Source: Roseibium sp. MMSF_3412 (GTDB lineage: Bacteria > Pseudomonadota > Alphaproteobacteria > Rhizobiales > Stappiaceae). Taken from it: DNA of 64,000 nucleotides. How positions within the stretch are numbered: position 1 is the first letter of the stretch; every line of letters begins with the position of its first letter. Shown here piece after piece: positions 51,437 through 59,947 of this stretch. Below the pieces are notes generated by a model. It saw only the letters and a program-made list of their open reading frames with translations, searched no databases and had not been told where the DNA came from. Location: contig NZ_JASHJI010000023.1 in the NCBI RefSeq assembly GCF_030733265.1, positions 1-64,000 of the forward strand, given 5' to 3'. The position numbers and the translations under genes were made by a program.

Positions 51437-51970
51437 TTACGGCACGCGTCTGATCGTCGTCCGGTTCAGGTATCTCTTGAAATAGGTGTTGGCGACGCTC
51501 CTGCTTCGCGCGGCGGAGACGAGCACGGAGCCCCGGTTGTCCTGGATGATAAACCGGCCGGTCATCCAGATACGGCCCTTTCGATCCCTCAGGTAGCCGC
51601 TGAAATCAAAGCCCGCGTAGTTCTTTTTGACGACACGCCGGGTGATATTCAGCTTGGCTTGGTCTTTTGCGGCGATGTTGTAGACGTTTGCGACCGCATT
51701 GAAGAGTTCACGCGACAGCACACCGTCCTTGATCGCCTGTTCAGCATCACCGGTTACCTTCAACGGACCCTGAGCGATCAGCCGGTCGGACTTGCACTTC
51801 GGAACTTCGCAGACATAGCCGGTAAAGCCGTTTGAAGATTTCTTGGTCCAGCCACTCGGTGCGTAGTTCGTCTGGATGCTGCCCGGTTTCAACCCGGTCG
51901 TCTGACATGCGGCCAAGATGCCACAAAGCAGAATTGCGGCTGTGGTTTTGATAATAGATTGAATATTCAC
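51437..51970 (-). CDS. Lipoprotein of unknown function
   Basis: A 177-aa protein with a lipobox: IIKTTAAILLCGILAACQTT (lipidated cysteine in LAAC). The mature part has two cysteines (YVCEVPKCKSDRLIA) and a basic C-terminal half (GYLRDRKGRIWMTGRFIIQD, NTYFKRYLNRTTIRRVP). No family recognised. The only plausible start is GTG 51970: AAGGGGG lies ten bases upstream, inside the 3' arm of the terminator that follows purC. A longer frame reaching into purC is a shadow. Confidence 0.7.
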   Translation of the reverse strand: MNIQSIIKTTAAILLCGILAACQTTGLKPGSIQTNYAPSGWTKKSSNGFTGYVCEVPKCKSDRLIAQGPLKVTGDAEQAIKDGVLSRELFNAVANVYNIAAKDQAKLNITRRVVKKNYAGFDFSGYLRDRKGRIWMTGRFIIQDNRGSVLVSAARSRSVANTYFKRYLNRTTIRRVP

Positions 51971-51973
51971 AAT

Positions 51974-52006
51974 AAAAACGCCCCCTTGCATTACAAGGAG
52001 GCGTTT
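51974..52006 (-). terminator. Terminator after purC, overlapping the lipoprotein start
   Basis: A 13-bp stem (AAACGCCTCCTTG/CAAGGGGGCGTTT on the minus strand, one mismatch) with a 5-nt loop, then TTTTTATTG. The 3' arm contains the ribosome binding site AAGGGGG of the lipoprotein gene at 51970. Confidence 0.8.
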
Positions 52007-52074
52007 AGTTTGCGTCTGGCTGAATTGCAACCGGACACAGTGGCTCATCCTCTGATTGCAGGATGGCTGTGTCC

Positions 52075-52839
52075 TTATTGCACCAGTGTCGGGCCGGAAT
52101 TGGCCGGGCGCTCGACGGCGATCATGATGCCGAGGCGCTTGGCGACTTCCTGATAGGCTTCCAGCATGCCGCCGAGATCGCGGCGGAAGCGGTCCTTGTC
52201 CATCTTGTCGTTGGTCTCGATGTCCCACAGGCGGCAACTGTCGGGAGAAATCTCGTCGGCAACGACGATGCGCATCATGTCGCCTTCGAACAGGCGGCCG
52301 CATTCGATCTTGAAGTCGACAAGGCGAATGCCGACACCCAGGAACAGGCCGGACAGGAAATCGTTGACGCGGATGGCAAGCGCCATCATGTCGTCAAGCT
52401 CCTGCGGGGTTGCCCAGCCGAACGCGGTGATGTGTTCTTCGGCGACCATCGGATCGTCGAGTTCGTCGTTCTTGTAGTAGAACTCGATGATGGAACGCGG
52501 CAGCTGCGTGCCTTCTTCCAGGCCGAGGCGCTTGGCGATGGATCCGGCGGCGACGTTGCGCACGACCACTTCAAGCGGGATGATCTCGACTTCGCGGATC
52601 AGCTGCTCGCGCATGTTCATGCGGCGGATGAAGTGAGTCGGAATGCCGATCGCATTCAGATGATTGAAGATGAACTCGGAAATGCGGTTGTTGAGAACGC
52701 CCTTGCCGTCAACAATCTCGTGTTTCTTGTTGTTGAAGGCGGTTGCGTCGTCCTTGAAGTGCTGGACCAGTGTACCCGGTTCCGGACCTTCGTAGAGAAT
52801 CTTGCCTTTACCTTCGTATATGCGCCGACGGCGGTTCAT
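52075..52839 (-). CDS. purC: SAICAR synthase PurC
   Basis: A 254-aa phosphoribosylaminoimidazole-succinocarboxamide synthase. RRRIYEGKGKILYEGPEPGT is the family start, with DATAFNNKKHEIVDGKG and EVVVRNVAAGSIAKRL, and the ATP-binding DFKIECG following. Full length. Divergent from the zeta inhibitor gene. It heads the minus-strand purC - purS - purQ group. Confidence 0.96.
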   Translation of the reverse strand: MNRRRRIYEGKGKILYEGPEPGTLVQHFKDDATAFNNKKHEIVDGKGVLNNRISEFIFNHLNAIGIPTHFIRRMNMREQLIREVEIIPLEVVVRNVAAGSIAKRLGLEEGTQLPRSIIEFYYKNDELDDPMVAEEHITAFGWATPQELDDMMALAIRVNDFLSGLFLGVGIRLVDFKIECGRLFEGDMMRIVVADEISPDSCRLWDIETNDKMDKDRFRRDLGGMLEAYQEVAKRLGIMIAVERPANSGPTLVQ

Positions 52840-53163
52840 GGGCTATACCGTTTTTTGTGAAGCCTGGGGATGGGACTTGCTCACCTGGTGACGGGTCCTG
52901 CGGGACCTGATCCGGTCGACCGGCAGCTACCAACAAGGCGGCAATCCCTTATTTGCGGCGCGGAACTTACCCGAAGCGCGACGAAAGTACAATCGTATGT
53001 TTTTCCGACAGGCCTATGCGCACTGGAAATCGCGGCTTTATTCCGCTTTTGGCGCATGTGCGTATCTATCGCGTTGATTTGAAGGCCCTGCGGGGATATG
53101 CAAGAGGCCAGACAAACCCCATATGGGGTGCAGTGCATGAACGCAGTTCAGGAGACGAAGAGT
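52840..53163. other. Divergent promoter region purC / zeta inhibitor
   Basis: About 320 bp without a supported gene. It contains a perfect 14-bp palindrome ACCCCATATGGGGT (53116-53129) 34 bp before the zeta inhibitor ATG. Presumed promoters for both genes. Confidence 0.6.
53116..53129. promoter_or_regulatory. 14-bp palindrome before zeta inhibitor
   Basis: ACCCCATATGGGGT is a perfect inverted repeat. Position between a promoter region and the start codon suggests an operator or stability hairpin; no binding protein is known. Confidence 0.5.
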
Positions 53164-53487
53164 ATGAGCACTTTCGACAAGCGCGAACAGGGATTTGAAA
53201 ACAAATTCGCGCATGACGAGGAGCTGCGGTTCAAAGCGACCGCACGCCGCAACAAGCTTTTGGGCATCTGGGCCGCCGGACTGCTGGGCTATGAAGGCGA
53301 AAAGGCCGAGGAATATGCCAAGGAGGTCGTTCGCGCCGACTTTGAAGAGCCGGGCGACGAGGACGTGTTCCGCAAAATCCGCGCGGATTTCGATGCCAAC
53401 AACATCGATCAGTCCGACCACCAGATCCGCCGCAACATGGACGAGCTGATGTCCACGGCGATTGAGCAGCTTCAGAACGAAGGCTGA
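53164..53487 (+). CDS. F1-ATPase inhibitor zeta subunit (DUF1476)
   Basis: A 107-aa helical protein of the DUF1476/zeta family: MSTFDKREQGFENKFAHDEE at the start, KLLGIWAAGLLGYEGEKAEE in the middle. In alphaproteobacteria the zeta subunit binds F1 and blocks ATP hydrolysis through its N-terminal inhibitory segment. Full length. A terminator follows. Confidence 0.92.
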   Translation: MSTFDKREQGFENKFAHDEELRFKATARRNKLLGIWAAGLLGYEGEKAEEYAKEVVRADFEEPGDEDVFRKIRADFDANNIDQSDHQIRRNMDELMSTAIEQLQNEG

Positions 53488-53520
53488 TCGGCGACGACCC
53501 AATCGCTGAATTTATGCGAA

Positions 53521-53548
53521 ACGCCCACCGGGAACGGTGGGCGTTTTT
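53521..53548 (+). terminator. Terminator after zeta inhibitor
   Basis: ACGCCCACCG/CGGTGGGCGT with GGAA loop, then TTTT, 33 bp after the stop. Confidence 0.9.
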
Positions 53549-53667
53549 CTATTTGGCGGTTGGTTTCCGATTGCGTCATCAAATGCGCGCACCTTTCCCT
53601 TCAGACGCGCCCTCTGCGGGTGCTCCGAGCAAAACGAATCGGGCGCTTGTTTTCGCGAACCTGAAAA

Positions 53668-53985
53668 TCAGGTCCAGGCGATGGCCGTTCCGATCAGGAC
53701 CAGCCCCATGCCGGTGAGTTCGCGGACCGAGTAACTTTCACCGAAATGCAACTGGGTCATTGCACCGATGAAAATGACTTCGGCACCAAGAATACCGATA
53801 TAGATCAGGCCAAGTCTCTCCTGTCTCAGGGCGAACACTTCAAAAGCGCCCGCCGTGAGCAGTGCGGCTCCAATGATCAGTGCCAGACCGATGCTTGGAA
53901 GTTCCGCCAGGGACTTCATTGCGACCATTGCCACGCTGTAAAAAAACGCCGAAATGAGAGCGAGTATTGCAACTGAATTGAACAT
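53668..53985 (-). CDS. Small four-helix SMR-like membrane protein
   Basis: A 105-aa integral membrane protein with four helices (VAILALISAFFYSVAMVAMK, IGLALIIGAALLTAGAFEVF, GLIYIGILGAEVIFIGAMTQ, GMGLVLIGTAIAWT). Size and layout fit the small multidrug resistance/EamA-like fold, where two copies form one transporter; the conserved SMR glutamate is not certain, so the function may differ. The ATG at 53985 is preferred to TTG 53994. Confidence 0.7.
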   Translation of the reverse strand: MFNSVAILALISAFFYSVAMVAMKSLAELPSIGLALIIGAALLTAGAFEVFALRQERLGLIYIGILGAEVIFIGAMTQLHFGESYSVRELTGMGLVLIGTAIAWT

Positions 53986-54122
53986 TTTTTCCAAAAAAAT
54001 AAATAATATTACGTTAGGTAAGTTCCTTGATGGTGCCGATCAAGGGTAATGTGGCAAAAGCCTGCTTTTTGATCGTTTGACACCAATTCAGTCCCTTTTG
54101 CCGGAAGCTGCGCCCATGCCTG

Positions 54123-54144
54123 TGTTCTGCCGCTTGGCAGAACA
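54123..54144. promoter_or_regulatory. Perfect 9-bp inverted repeat
   Basis: TGTTCTGCC/GGCAGAACA around GCTT, about 105 bp upstream of the HpcH/HpaI aldolase gene start. It has no T-run on either side, so it is more likely an operator than a terminator. The binding factor is unknown. Confidence 0.5.
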
Positions 54145-54250
54145 ATCCCGGGGCAAAATGAAATTGATGTTTGGGCGTTTTTCTCCTGCTTTGGGCTTGC
54201 AGCCCGGGCCTGCGCACGGTTTGATCGCGGCAACAAATGGGAGTTGAGCC

Positions 54251-55060
54251 GTGACCGACACTACGTTTCTTGCCGACAAAATGCGTTCCGGAAAGCCGGT
54301 CGTGACCAGCTGGTGTTTCCTGCGCTCTGCCATGATCCCGGAAATCCTGGCGCGGGCCGGATATGATGCCGTGACGATCGACATGCAGCACGGGATGTAT
54401 GACTTCGACGCCACCGTGGATGCCTTCACGCATATCGCGCTGGGCGGTGCCCATCGAATCGCGCGCATTCCGGTCGGTGACAATGCGCTCGCCGGAAGGC
54501 TGATCGACATGGGTGCGGAATGCATCATCGCCCCAATGATCAATTCCAGGGCGGATGCGGAAGCGTTTGCGCGGTCACTGAAATACCCGCCGCTCGGCGA
54601 CCGCAGCTGGTCACCCCGGCGCGCAGTCATGCTGACGGGTCAGTCAAACGAAGAGTATCTGAAGGCGTCCAATGCCCAGACAATCGGGCTTGCCATGGTC
54701 GAGACACAGGATGCCATCGACGCGTTGGACGACATTCTGTCTGTGCCGGAACTGGACGGCATTTTCGTCGGTCCCAGCGATCTTTCCCTTTCGCTATCAA
54801 ACGGTGCTGCTCTTGATCCGAATGGAGCGGCGACGGCCGAGGCGTGTGCCCGGATCGCCGAAAAGGCGCGCGCGGCAGGCAAGCTCGCCGGGATTTTCTG
54901 CCTCAGCGGCGAAAAGGTCGAAGAGGCCGTCTCAATGGGATATCAGTTGATCTCCCACGGCATTGATACGCTGTTTGTCGACGGCGCGGCCCGCAACGCT
55001 CTTGGCGAAGTGAGCTGGCTGAAAGACCGGGTTGAGGGGAAAACCGGGGCCGGATACTGA
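54251..55060 (+). CDS. HpcH/HpaI aldolase family protein
   Basis: A 269-aa pyruvate-dependent class II aldolase. GYDAVTIDMQHGMYDFD, ARIPVGDNALAGRLIDMGAE, MVETQDAIDAL (metal Glu) and FVGPSDLSLSL (metal Asp) are family-diagnostic. It cleaves 4-hydroxy-2-oxo acids to pyruvate and an aldehyde; the aldehyde here is unknown. GTG start at 54251 with GGGAG seven bases upstream. Confidence 0.9.
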   Translation: MTDTTFLADKMRSGKPVVTSWCFLRSAMIPEILARAGYDAVTIDMQHGMYDFDATVDAFTHIALGGAHRIARIPVGDNALAGRLIDMGAECIIAPMINSRADAEAFARSLKYPPLGDRSWSPRRAVMLTGQSNEEYLKASNAQTIGLAMVETQDAIDALDDILSVPELDGIFVGPSDLSLSLSNGAALDPNGAATAEACARIAEKARAAGKLAGIFCLSGEKVEEAVSMGYQLISHGIDTLFVDGAARNALGEVSWLKDRVEGKTGAGY

Positions 55061-55099
55061 TCCGGGCTGCGTTCGATCGGTCTGCAGGACCGGCCCGGC

Positions 55100-55654
55100 C
55101 TAACCGAGCCGTTTCATGAAGTGGGCAAAGGACATCATGCCTTCCGGCCAGGGGCCGTGGCCGCTTTCCACGTTGATGTGCCCGGCTTCGCCGGCGTCCT
55201 GAAACGTCGCACCCCAGGCATTCGCCAGCTCTTCGGCGCGGTCATAGCCGCAATAGGGGTCGTTTCGGCTTGCAACGAGATGCGACGGAAAGGGCAGGGG
55301 ATCGCGGGGGATCGGCCTGAAGTCGCCACCGTCAAACTCCTCGACCAGACCGTCCCGGTCCCAGTCCGAAGGCGCGACAAGGTAAGCGCCCCTGACCTTG
55401 TCCTTGAGGACATGGGCACCGTGCGCCACCAGAATGCAGCCGAGTGAATGGGCCACCAGAACAACCGGACGATCGCACCCGTCAACCTCGCGGACCAGCG
55501 TGTCGAGCCAGTCCTTTTTTGTCGGGGCGTGGAGTTCGGCCTGTTTGACGACACGCGCCGTCGCCATCTTGTCACGCCAGCGCAGCAGCCAGTGCCCCGG
55601 CAGGGTCTTGCCGTATCCCGGTATAAGCAGGATGTCCGTCTCTGATATTTTCAT
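55100..55654 (-). CDS. RBBP9/YdeN-family alpha/beta hydrolase
   Basis: A 184-aa hydrolase. LLIPGYGKTLPGHWLLRWRD is the family start, nucleophile S70 is in VVLVAHSLGC, the acid in VASRNDPYCGYDRA, and the histidine in AGHINVESGHGPWPEG. The physiological substrate of this family is not known. It is separated by 25 bp from the metallophosphoesterase upstream on the same strand, so likely cotranscribed. Confidence 0.88.
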   Translation of the reverse strand: MKISETDILLIPGYGKTLPGHWLLRWRDKMATARVVKQAELHAPTKKDWLDTLVREVDGCDRPVVLVAHSLGCILVAHGAHVLKDKVRGAYLVAPSDWDRDGLVEEFDGGDFRPIPRDPLPFPSHLVASRNDPYCGYDRAEELANAWGATFQDAGEAGHINVESGHGPWPEGMMSFAHFMKRLG

Positions 55655-55679
55655 TGCCGAATCCCGGTGTTCGTTCCCG

Positions 55680-56429
55680 TTAGGATAGAGGGCCGTAGAA
55701 GCCGTGTTTCAGTGCGCGTGCCCAGCCCGGCCGGCCGTTTTTGTCCGCTTCCGCGCTGGCGGCGTCCCAGTCATAGCTGAGGATTCGTTCCTGAAAATTC
55801 CAGTCCTCGCCCGCCTTTGTCATCACTGCGTAGCGCGCGTGGGGACTGCCGACCTCCATTTTGTGCCTGTGCGGATGATCGTCTTCATAAGTGGGCAGGC
55901 CGACGCTGCCGGGGTTCAGGATCGTCTGGCCTGTCGCGCTCAGATGAATCACCCGGGGAATATGGGTATGGCCGCAACAGATGACGGGTGCACGTTCGGT
56001 GCCGATATCCGCAAGCAGCGTCTCTTCGTCCGGCAAATGACCCTTCGGGCCTTCGACCTTTTCAGTGAGGTACCTGTTGTCGTCATCCGGTGTGCCGTGG
56101 CAAAGGAAGATGTCGCCGCTTAGGCGGATCGTCGCCCGGGTCGTCCTGAGCCAGTCAAGGTTCTCGCTGCTCAGGCGCTCGGCTGCAAAGGCGTCGGTCG
56201 GCCCCATTTTCTCAAAGGGATCCTCGAGAAGAAACCTGTCGTGATTGCCGCGCACCGTCGGCCAGTCCGTCTCACGCAGAATGGTAGCCGTCTCCTCGGG
56301 CCAGAGCGGCCCGGAAACGCAGTCGCCGAGATTGACGATCATGTCCGGACTCTCGTGTTTGAGATCTTCAAGCACGGCTTCCAGGGCAAGCAGATTGCCG
56401 TGAATGTCGGAAATGACTGCAATTTTCAT
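55680..56429 (-). CDS. Metallophosphoesterase
   Basis: A 249-aa calcineurin-like phosphoesterase. Motifs are IAVISDIHGNL, NLGDCVSGPL, VRGNHDRFLL, FLCHGTPDDDNRY and CCGHTHIPRV, giving the bimetal site. Substrate unknown; similar proteins act as phosphodiesterases. GGAG six bases before ATG 56429. Downstream neighbour is the RBBP9-like hydrolase. Confidence 0.88.
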   Translation of the reverse strand: MKIAVISDIHGNLLALEAVLEDLKHESPDMIVNLGDCVSGPLWPEETATILRETDWPTVRGNHDRFLLEDPFEKMGPTDAFAAERLSSENLDWLRTTRATIRLSGDIFLCHGTPDDDNRYLTEKVEGPKGHLPDEETLLADIGTERAPVICCGHTHIPRVIHLSATGQTILNPGSVGLPTYEDDHPHRHKMEVGSPHARYAVMTKAGEDWNFQERILSYDWDAASAEADKNGRPGWARALKHGFYGPLS

Positions 56430-56469
56430 GAACAGCTCCGGCAAAGGGACATCAACAATCAGGTCATTT

Positions 56470-56550
56470 TCACGATGCCGCCCCGATCTTGAACCGGGGC
56501 TTCATTTGTTGAGATTGGTATAAGGTCCCGGATCAAGTCCGGGACGGCAA
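56470..56550. repeat. Short intergenic repeat
   Basis: Contains gccgccccgatcttgaaccg and ggtcccggatcaagtccggg, an inverted arrangement related to the type B repeats near 13950 and 38100. Lies between purB and the metallophosphoesterase. Confidence 0.5.
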
Positions 56551-56572
56551 CGCAGCCGGCCAAAAAAGCGCG

Positions 56573-57901
56573 TCAGCTTTCCCCGAACACGCGTTTGAAG
56601 ATCGCGTCGACATTCTTGGTGTGATAGCCGAGGTCGAACCGGTCGCGGATTTCGTCTTCGGAGAGATAGTTCCGCACATCGGCATCATTCAGGAGTTCGG
56701 TCAGGAAGTCGACCGAGGCCGCGCCCGCGACCTGGTAGCTGTCCCATACCTTCATCGCGTTGCGCTGGACGAGCCGGTAGGCGTCCTCGCGAGAGGACCC
56801 GGCCTGCGTCAGCGCAAGCAGGATGCGCTGCGAATGCACCAGCCCGCCGAGACGGTCCATGTTGCCCATCATGCGTTCCGGATAGACCATCAGCTTGTCG
56901 ATAACGCCGGTCAGCCGGGCGAGGGCGAAATCGAGCGTGACGGTCGCGTCCGGTCCGATCATGCGTTCCACGGACGAATGCGAGATATCGCGCTCGTGCC
57001 AGAGTGCAACGTTCTCCATCGCCGGAATCGCATAGCCGCGGACGAGGCGGGCAAGGCCGGTCAGGTTCTCCGTCAGCACAGGGTTGCGCTTGTGCGGCAT
57101 CGCCGAGGAGCCCTTTTGCCCCTTGGAGAAAAATTCCTCCGCTTCGAGCACTTCCGTGCGCTGCAGGTGTCTGACCTCGGTGGCGACGCGCTCGACCGAA
57201 GAGGCGATGACGCCGAGCGTGGCGAAATACATGGCGTGGCGGTCGCGCGGGATGACCTGGGTCGAGACCGGCTCGGCGGTCAGGCCCATTGCCCTGGCAA
57301 CGTGCTCTTCAACACGCGGGTCGATGTTGGCGAACGTGCCGACAGCACCTGAGATGGCGCATGTCGCCACTTCCTCGCGGGCCGCCAGGAGACGGGTCTT
57401 GCAGCGGTCGAACTCCGCATAGGCCTCGGCCATTTTCAGACCGAATGTGACGGGTTCGGCGTGGATACCGTGGGACCTGCCGATGCAGACCGTATCCTTG
57501 TGCTCCATCGCCCGGCGCTTGAGCGCGTCGAGGAGGGCATCGAGGTCGGCGAGCAGCAGATCGGTCGCCTTGACCAGCTGTACGTTGAAACAGGTGTCGA
57601 GCACATCGGAAGACGTCATGCCCTGGTGAACGAAACGGGCATCGGGGCCGACGATTTCCGCCAGATGCGTCAGGAAGGCGATGACGTCGTGCTTCGTCTC
57701 TCGCTCGATCTCGTCAATGCGGTCGATGTCGAATGTCGCGTTGCCGCCCTTTTCCCAGATCGTCGCGGCGGCTTCCTTCGGGATGACGCCGAGCTCCGCA
57801 AGCGCATCGCAGGCATGGGCTTCAATCTCGAACCAGATGCGAAACTTCGATTCCGGAGACCAGATGGACACCATGTCGGGACGGGAATAGCGCGGGATCA
57901 T
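56573..57901 (-). CDS. purB: Adenylosuccinate lyase PurB
   Basis: A 442-aa enzyme that acts twice in purine synthesis (SAICAR to AICAR, adenylosuccinate to AMP). The fumarase-family signature is KGSSAMPHKRNPVLTENLTG; FVHQGMTSSDVLDTCFN and GRSHGIHAEPVTFGLKM are also conserved. ATG 57901 begins MIPRYSRPDMVSIWSPES, as in the family; the frame extending to 58057 is a shadow. Not linked to the other pur genes as an operon. Confidence 0.97.
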   Translation of the reverse strand: MIPRYSRPDMVSIWSPESKFRIWFEIEAHACDALAELGVIPKEAAATIWEKGGNATFDIDRIDEIERETKHDVIAFLTHLAEIVGPDARFVHQGMTSSDVLDTCFNVQLVKATDLLLADLDALLDALKRRAMEHKDTVCIGRSHGIHAEPVTFGLKMAEAYAEFDRCKTRLLAAREEVATCAISGAVGTFANIDPRVEEHVARAMGLTAEPVSTQVIPRDRHAMYFATLGVIASSVERVATEVRHLQRTEVLEAEEFFSKGQKGSSAMPHKRNPVLTENLTGLARLVRGYAIPAMENVALWHERDISHSSVERMIGPDATVTLDFALARLTGVIDKLMVYPERMMGNMDRLGGLVHSQRILLALTQAGSSREDAYRLVQRNAMKVWDSYQVAGAASVDFLTELLNDADVRNYLSEDEIRDRFDLGYHTKNVDAIFKRVFGES

Positions 57902-58068
57902 CGCGGGCAGAACCTCTTTATGCGGGGGAAACCTGGCTGCGGCATAGCAGAGGGCGGCGCGCCCTTCAATCCAATGATGCGGATTTTGCTTGCGAGCCGC
58001 ATCTGGCCGGTGAATTTTATGCACGACGCAAGGCGAAACCACTCGCGCGAAGAACAACGGAGACCCCC

Positions 58069-58551
58069 ATGCCGATCTGGCGTCCCGCGAACACGATCAC
58101 GGTCAAGGCGCTCGCGCTGATCTGGCAGGACGACGCGCTGCTGTTGTCGGATGTTTTCGACGACGCAGGCCGGGCGACCGGAATGCGGCCGCTGGGTGGA
58201 ACCGTTGAATTCGGCGAACCCTGGCGCGATGCGCTGCAAAGGGAGTTTCTGGAAGAACTTGGCGCCCACATAACACTGCTCGATTCCCACTTCGTGATCG
58301 AGAACCTCTACGAACATCACGGGGTTCCCGGGCACGAAATCGTATTTGTGTGCCATGCCCACTTCACCGATAACCGGTTCTACCGGCAGGACAGCCTGGT
58401 TTTTGAAGAGAGCGATGAAACCGACGGGCTCGCAAAGTGGGCGTCGCTTGCGGAACTGGATGCCAAGCGGCTTGAGCTTTACCCGACCGGACTCAGGGAG
58501 CGGATTTCGGGCTCCGATTCGCCAACCGGGCGCAAGTCGCGCCTCAGCTAA
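58069..58551 (+). CDS. NUDIX hydrolase
   Basis: A 160-aa Nudix protein. The Nudix box is GGTVEFGEPWRDALQREFLE then ELG (residues 43-65), with all metal-binding glutamates present. Cleaves a nucleoside diphosphate linked to X; X is not known. Divergent from purB by 167 bp and convergent with the MFS gene. Confidence 0.9.
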   Translation: MPIWRPANTITVKALALIWQDDALLLSDVFDDAGRATGMRPLGGTVEFGEPWRDALQREFLEELGAHITLLDSHFVIENLYEHHGVPGHEIVFVCHAHFTDNRFYRQDSLVFEESDETDGLAKWASLAELDAKRLELYPTGLRERISGSDSPTGRKSRLS

Positions 58552-58573
58552 GTCGTGACGCCTCTGCCTGGGA

Positions 58574-59944
58574 TCAGGTGCGTTCTATGGTGCGCATCGC
58601 TACGGGCAACACCAGTAAGGTCGTCGCACCAATAACCGCGAAGAGCACGGCATAACTCGGGATGCCAGCGTGAAGCGCGCTCATGGCCGCAAGCCCAAGG
58701 CTTCCGCCGAGCATTTGCAGGGTCAGGTTGATGCCGCTCGCCTGTCCATGCTTTTCCTGGGGAACGGAATTCATCTGCACGCGGCGAACGGGAATGGCGA
58801 TGCTTGGCATCGATGCGCCCCACAGGAGCAGCGGAAGAAACGTCAGGAGATAGTTCTCCCGGATTGATGCTATCGCAAGCAGCAGGATGGCCGCGGCGTG
58901 CACTGCGACGCCGAGCATGAGGACAGGGCGCGACCCCAGCTTGTCCGTCAGTTTACCAACAAGCACGGACGTTCCAAGTGTCGGCAAAATAGCCAGCGAG
59001 ACGGCTGCCCCGGACAGGATCGGCGAGATGCCGACAGTGGTTTGCAGGAACTGGGCGACAAACACGAAAAGCGTTATTTTCTCGAACTGAAAAATTGCGA
59101 AGATGATCACGCCGCCTCTGAATTCGGGGATCTTCAGCAGGTTGAGATCAAGGATCGGCGCCGGGTGCGTCAACTCCCAGTGCCGGAATACGGTCACGAG
59201 TGCGCATCCGAGCAGGAAGAGGCTGATTGTGAGCGGGGAGAACCAACCCCAGTCAGGTCCCTGCATGACACTGGTGACCAGGGCAAGCAGCGCCAGGATC
59301 AGAAAGGCGGGTCCGAATTTGTCCGTCTTCGCGGACGGCCTGCTCTGACTGGTTTTTTTCGCGTCGTAATCCTGCGACCAGACCAGCCAGAGCAGCAGAA
59401 CAATCGCGAAGACAAAGGGAATGCCGATCCAGAAGATCATCCGCCAGGAGACGGTTTCGGTCAGAAAGCCGCCGATCAGGGGACCGGACGCCATGAAGAT
59501 GGCACCAACCGTCGTTTGATATCCGAAGGCGACGCCGCGTTCTTCCGGCTTGAACGCCGTCGTCAGGATCGCAATCGATGTGGGAAAAATGAGTGCCGCG
59601 GCGACACCCTGAAGCGCCCGGGCGGCGATGAGCATGGCGCCGCTGGTGGCGATCGCCGCCAAAAGAGAAGCGATCGCGAACAGGATCGCACCCGCGGTGA
59701 AGTAGCTGCGCCGGCTGAAGTGATCGCCCATGCGTCCGGCCAGCGCGACGGCACAGGTAAAACTGAGCAGGTAGGCATTGACCACCCAATGCGTTGCGGA
59801 GAGCGACAAGCCGAGTTCCCTGGCCATAGAGGGCAGAGACACGGTGACGATGGTCTCGTCGAGCACAATCAGGCCAAGCACGCCACTCATGGCCGCGAGC
59901 AACCACCATTTTCTGTTCTCCGCGAGTGACGAGTTTAAAGCCAT
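58574..59944 (-). CDS. MFS transporter, DHA2-like
   Basis: A 456-aa permease with about 12-14 helices. LSATHWVVNAYLLSFTCAVA, GRMGDHFSRRSYFTAGAILF (motif A) and PTSIAILTTAFKPEERGVAF are typical of the DHA2 drug/proton antiporters. ATG 59944 lies three codons after the upstream APC gene stop, so translation is probably coupled. The substrate is not known. Confidence 0.88.
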   Translation of the reverse strand: MALNSSLAENRKWWLLAAMSGVLGLIVLDETIVTVSLPSMARELGLSLSATHWVVNAYLLSFTCAVALAGRMGDHFSRRSYFTAGAILFAIASLLAAIATSGAMLIAARALQGVAAALIFPTSIAILTTAFKPEERGVAFGYQTTVGAIFMASGPLIGGFLTETVSWRMIFWIGIPFVFAIVLLLWLVWSQDYDAKKTSQSRPSAKTDKFGPAFLILALLALVTSVMQGPDWGWFSPLTISLFLLGCALVTVFRHWELTHPAPILDLNLLKIPEFRGGVIIFAIFQFEKITLFVFVAQFLQTTVGISPILSGAAVSLAILPTLGTSVLVGKLTDKLGSRPVLMLGVAVHAAAILLLAIASIRENYLLTFLPLLLWGASMPSIAIPVRRVQMNSVPQEKHGQASGINLTLQMLGGSLGLAAMSALHAGIPSYAVLFAVIGATTLLVLPVAMRTIERT

Positions 59945-59947
59945 CAC

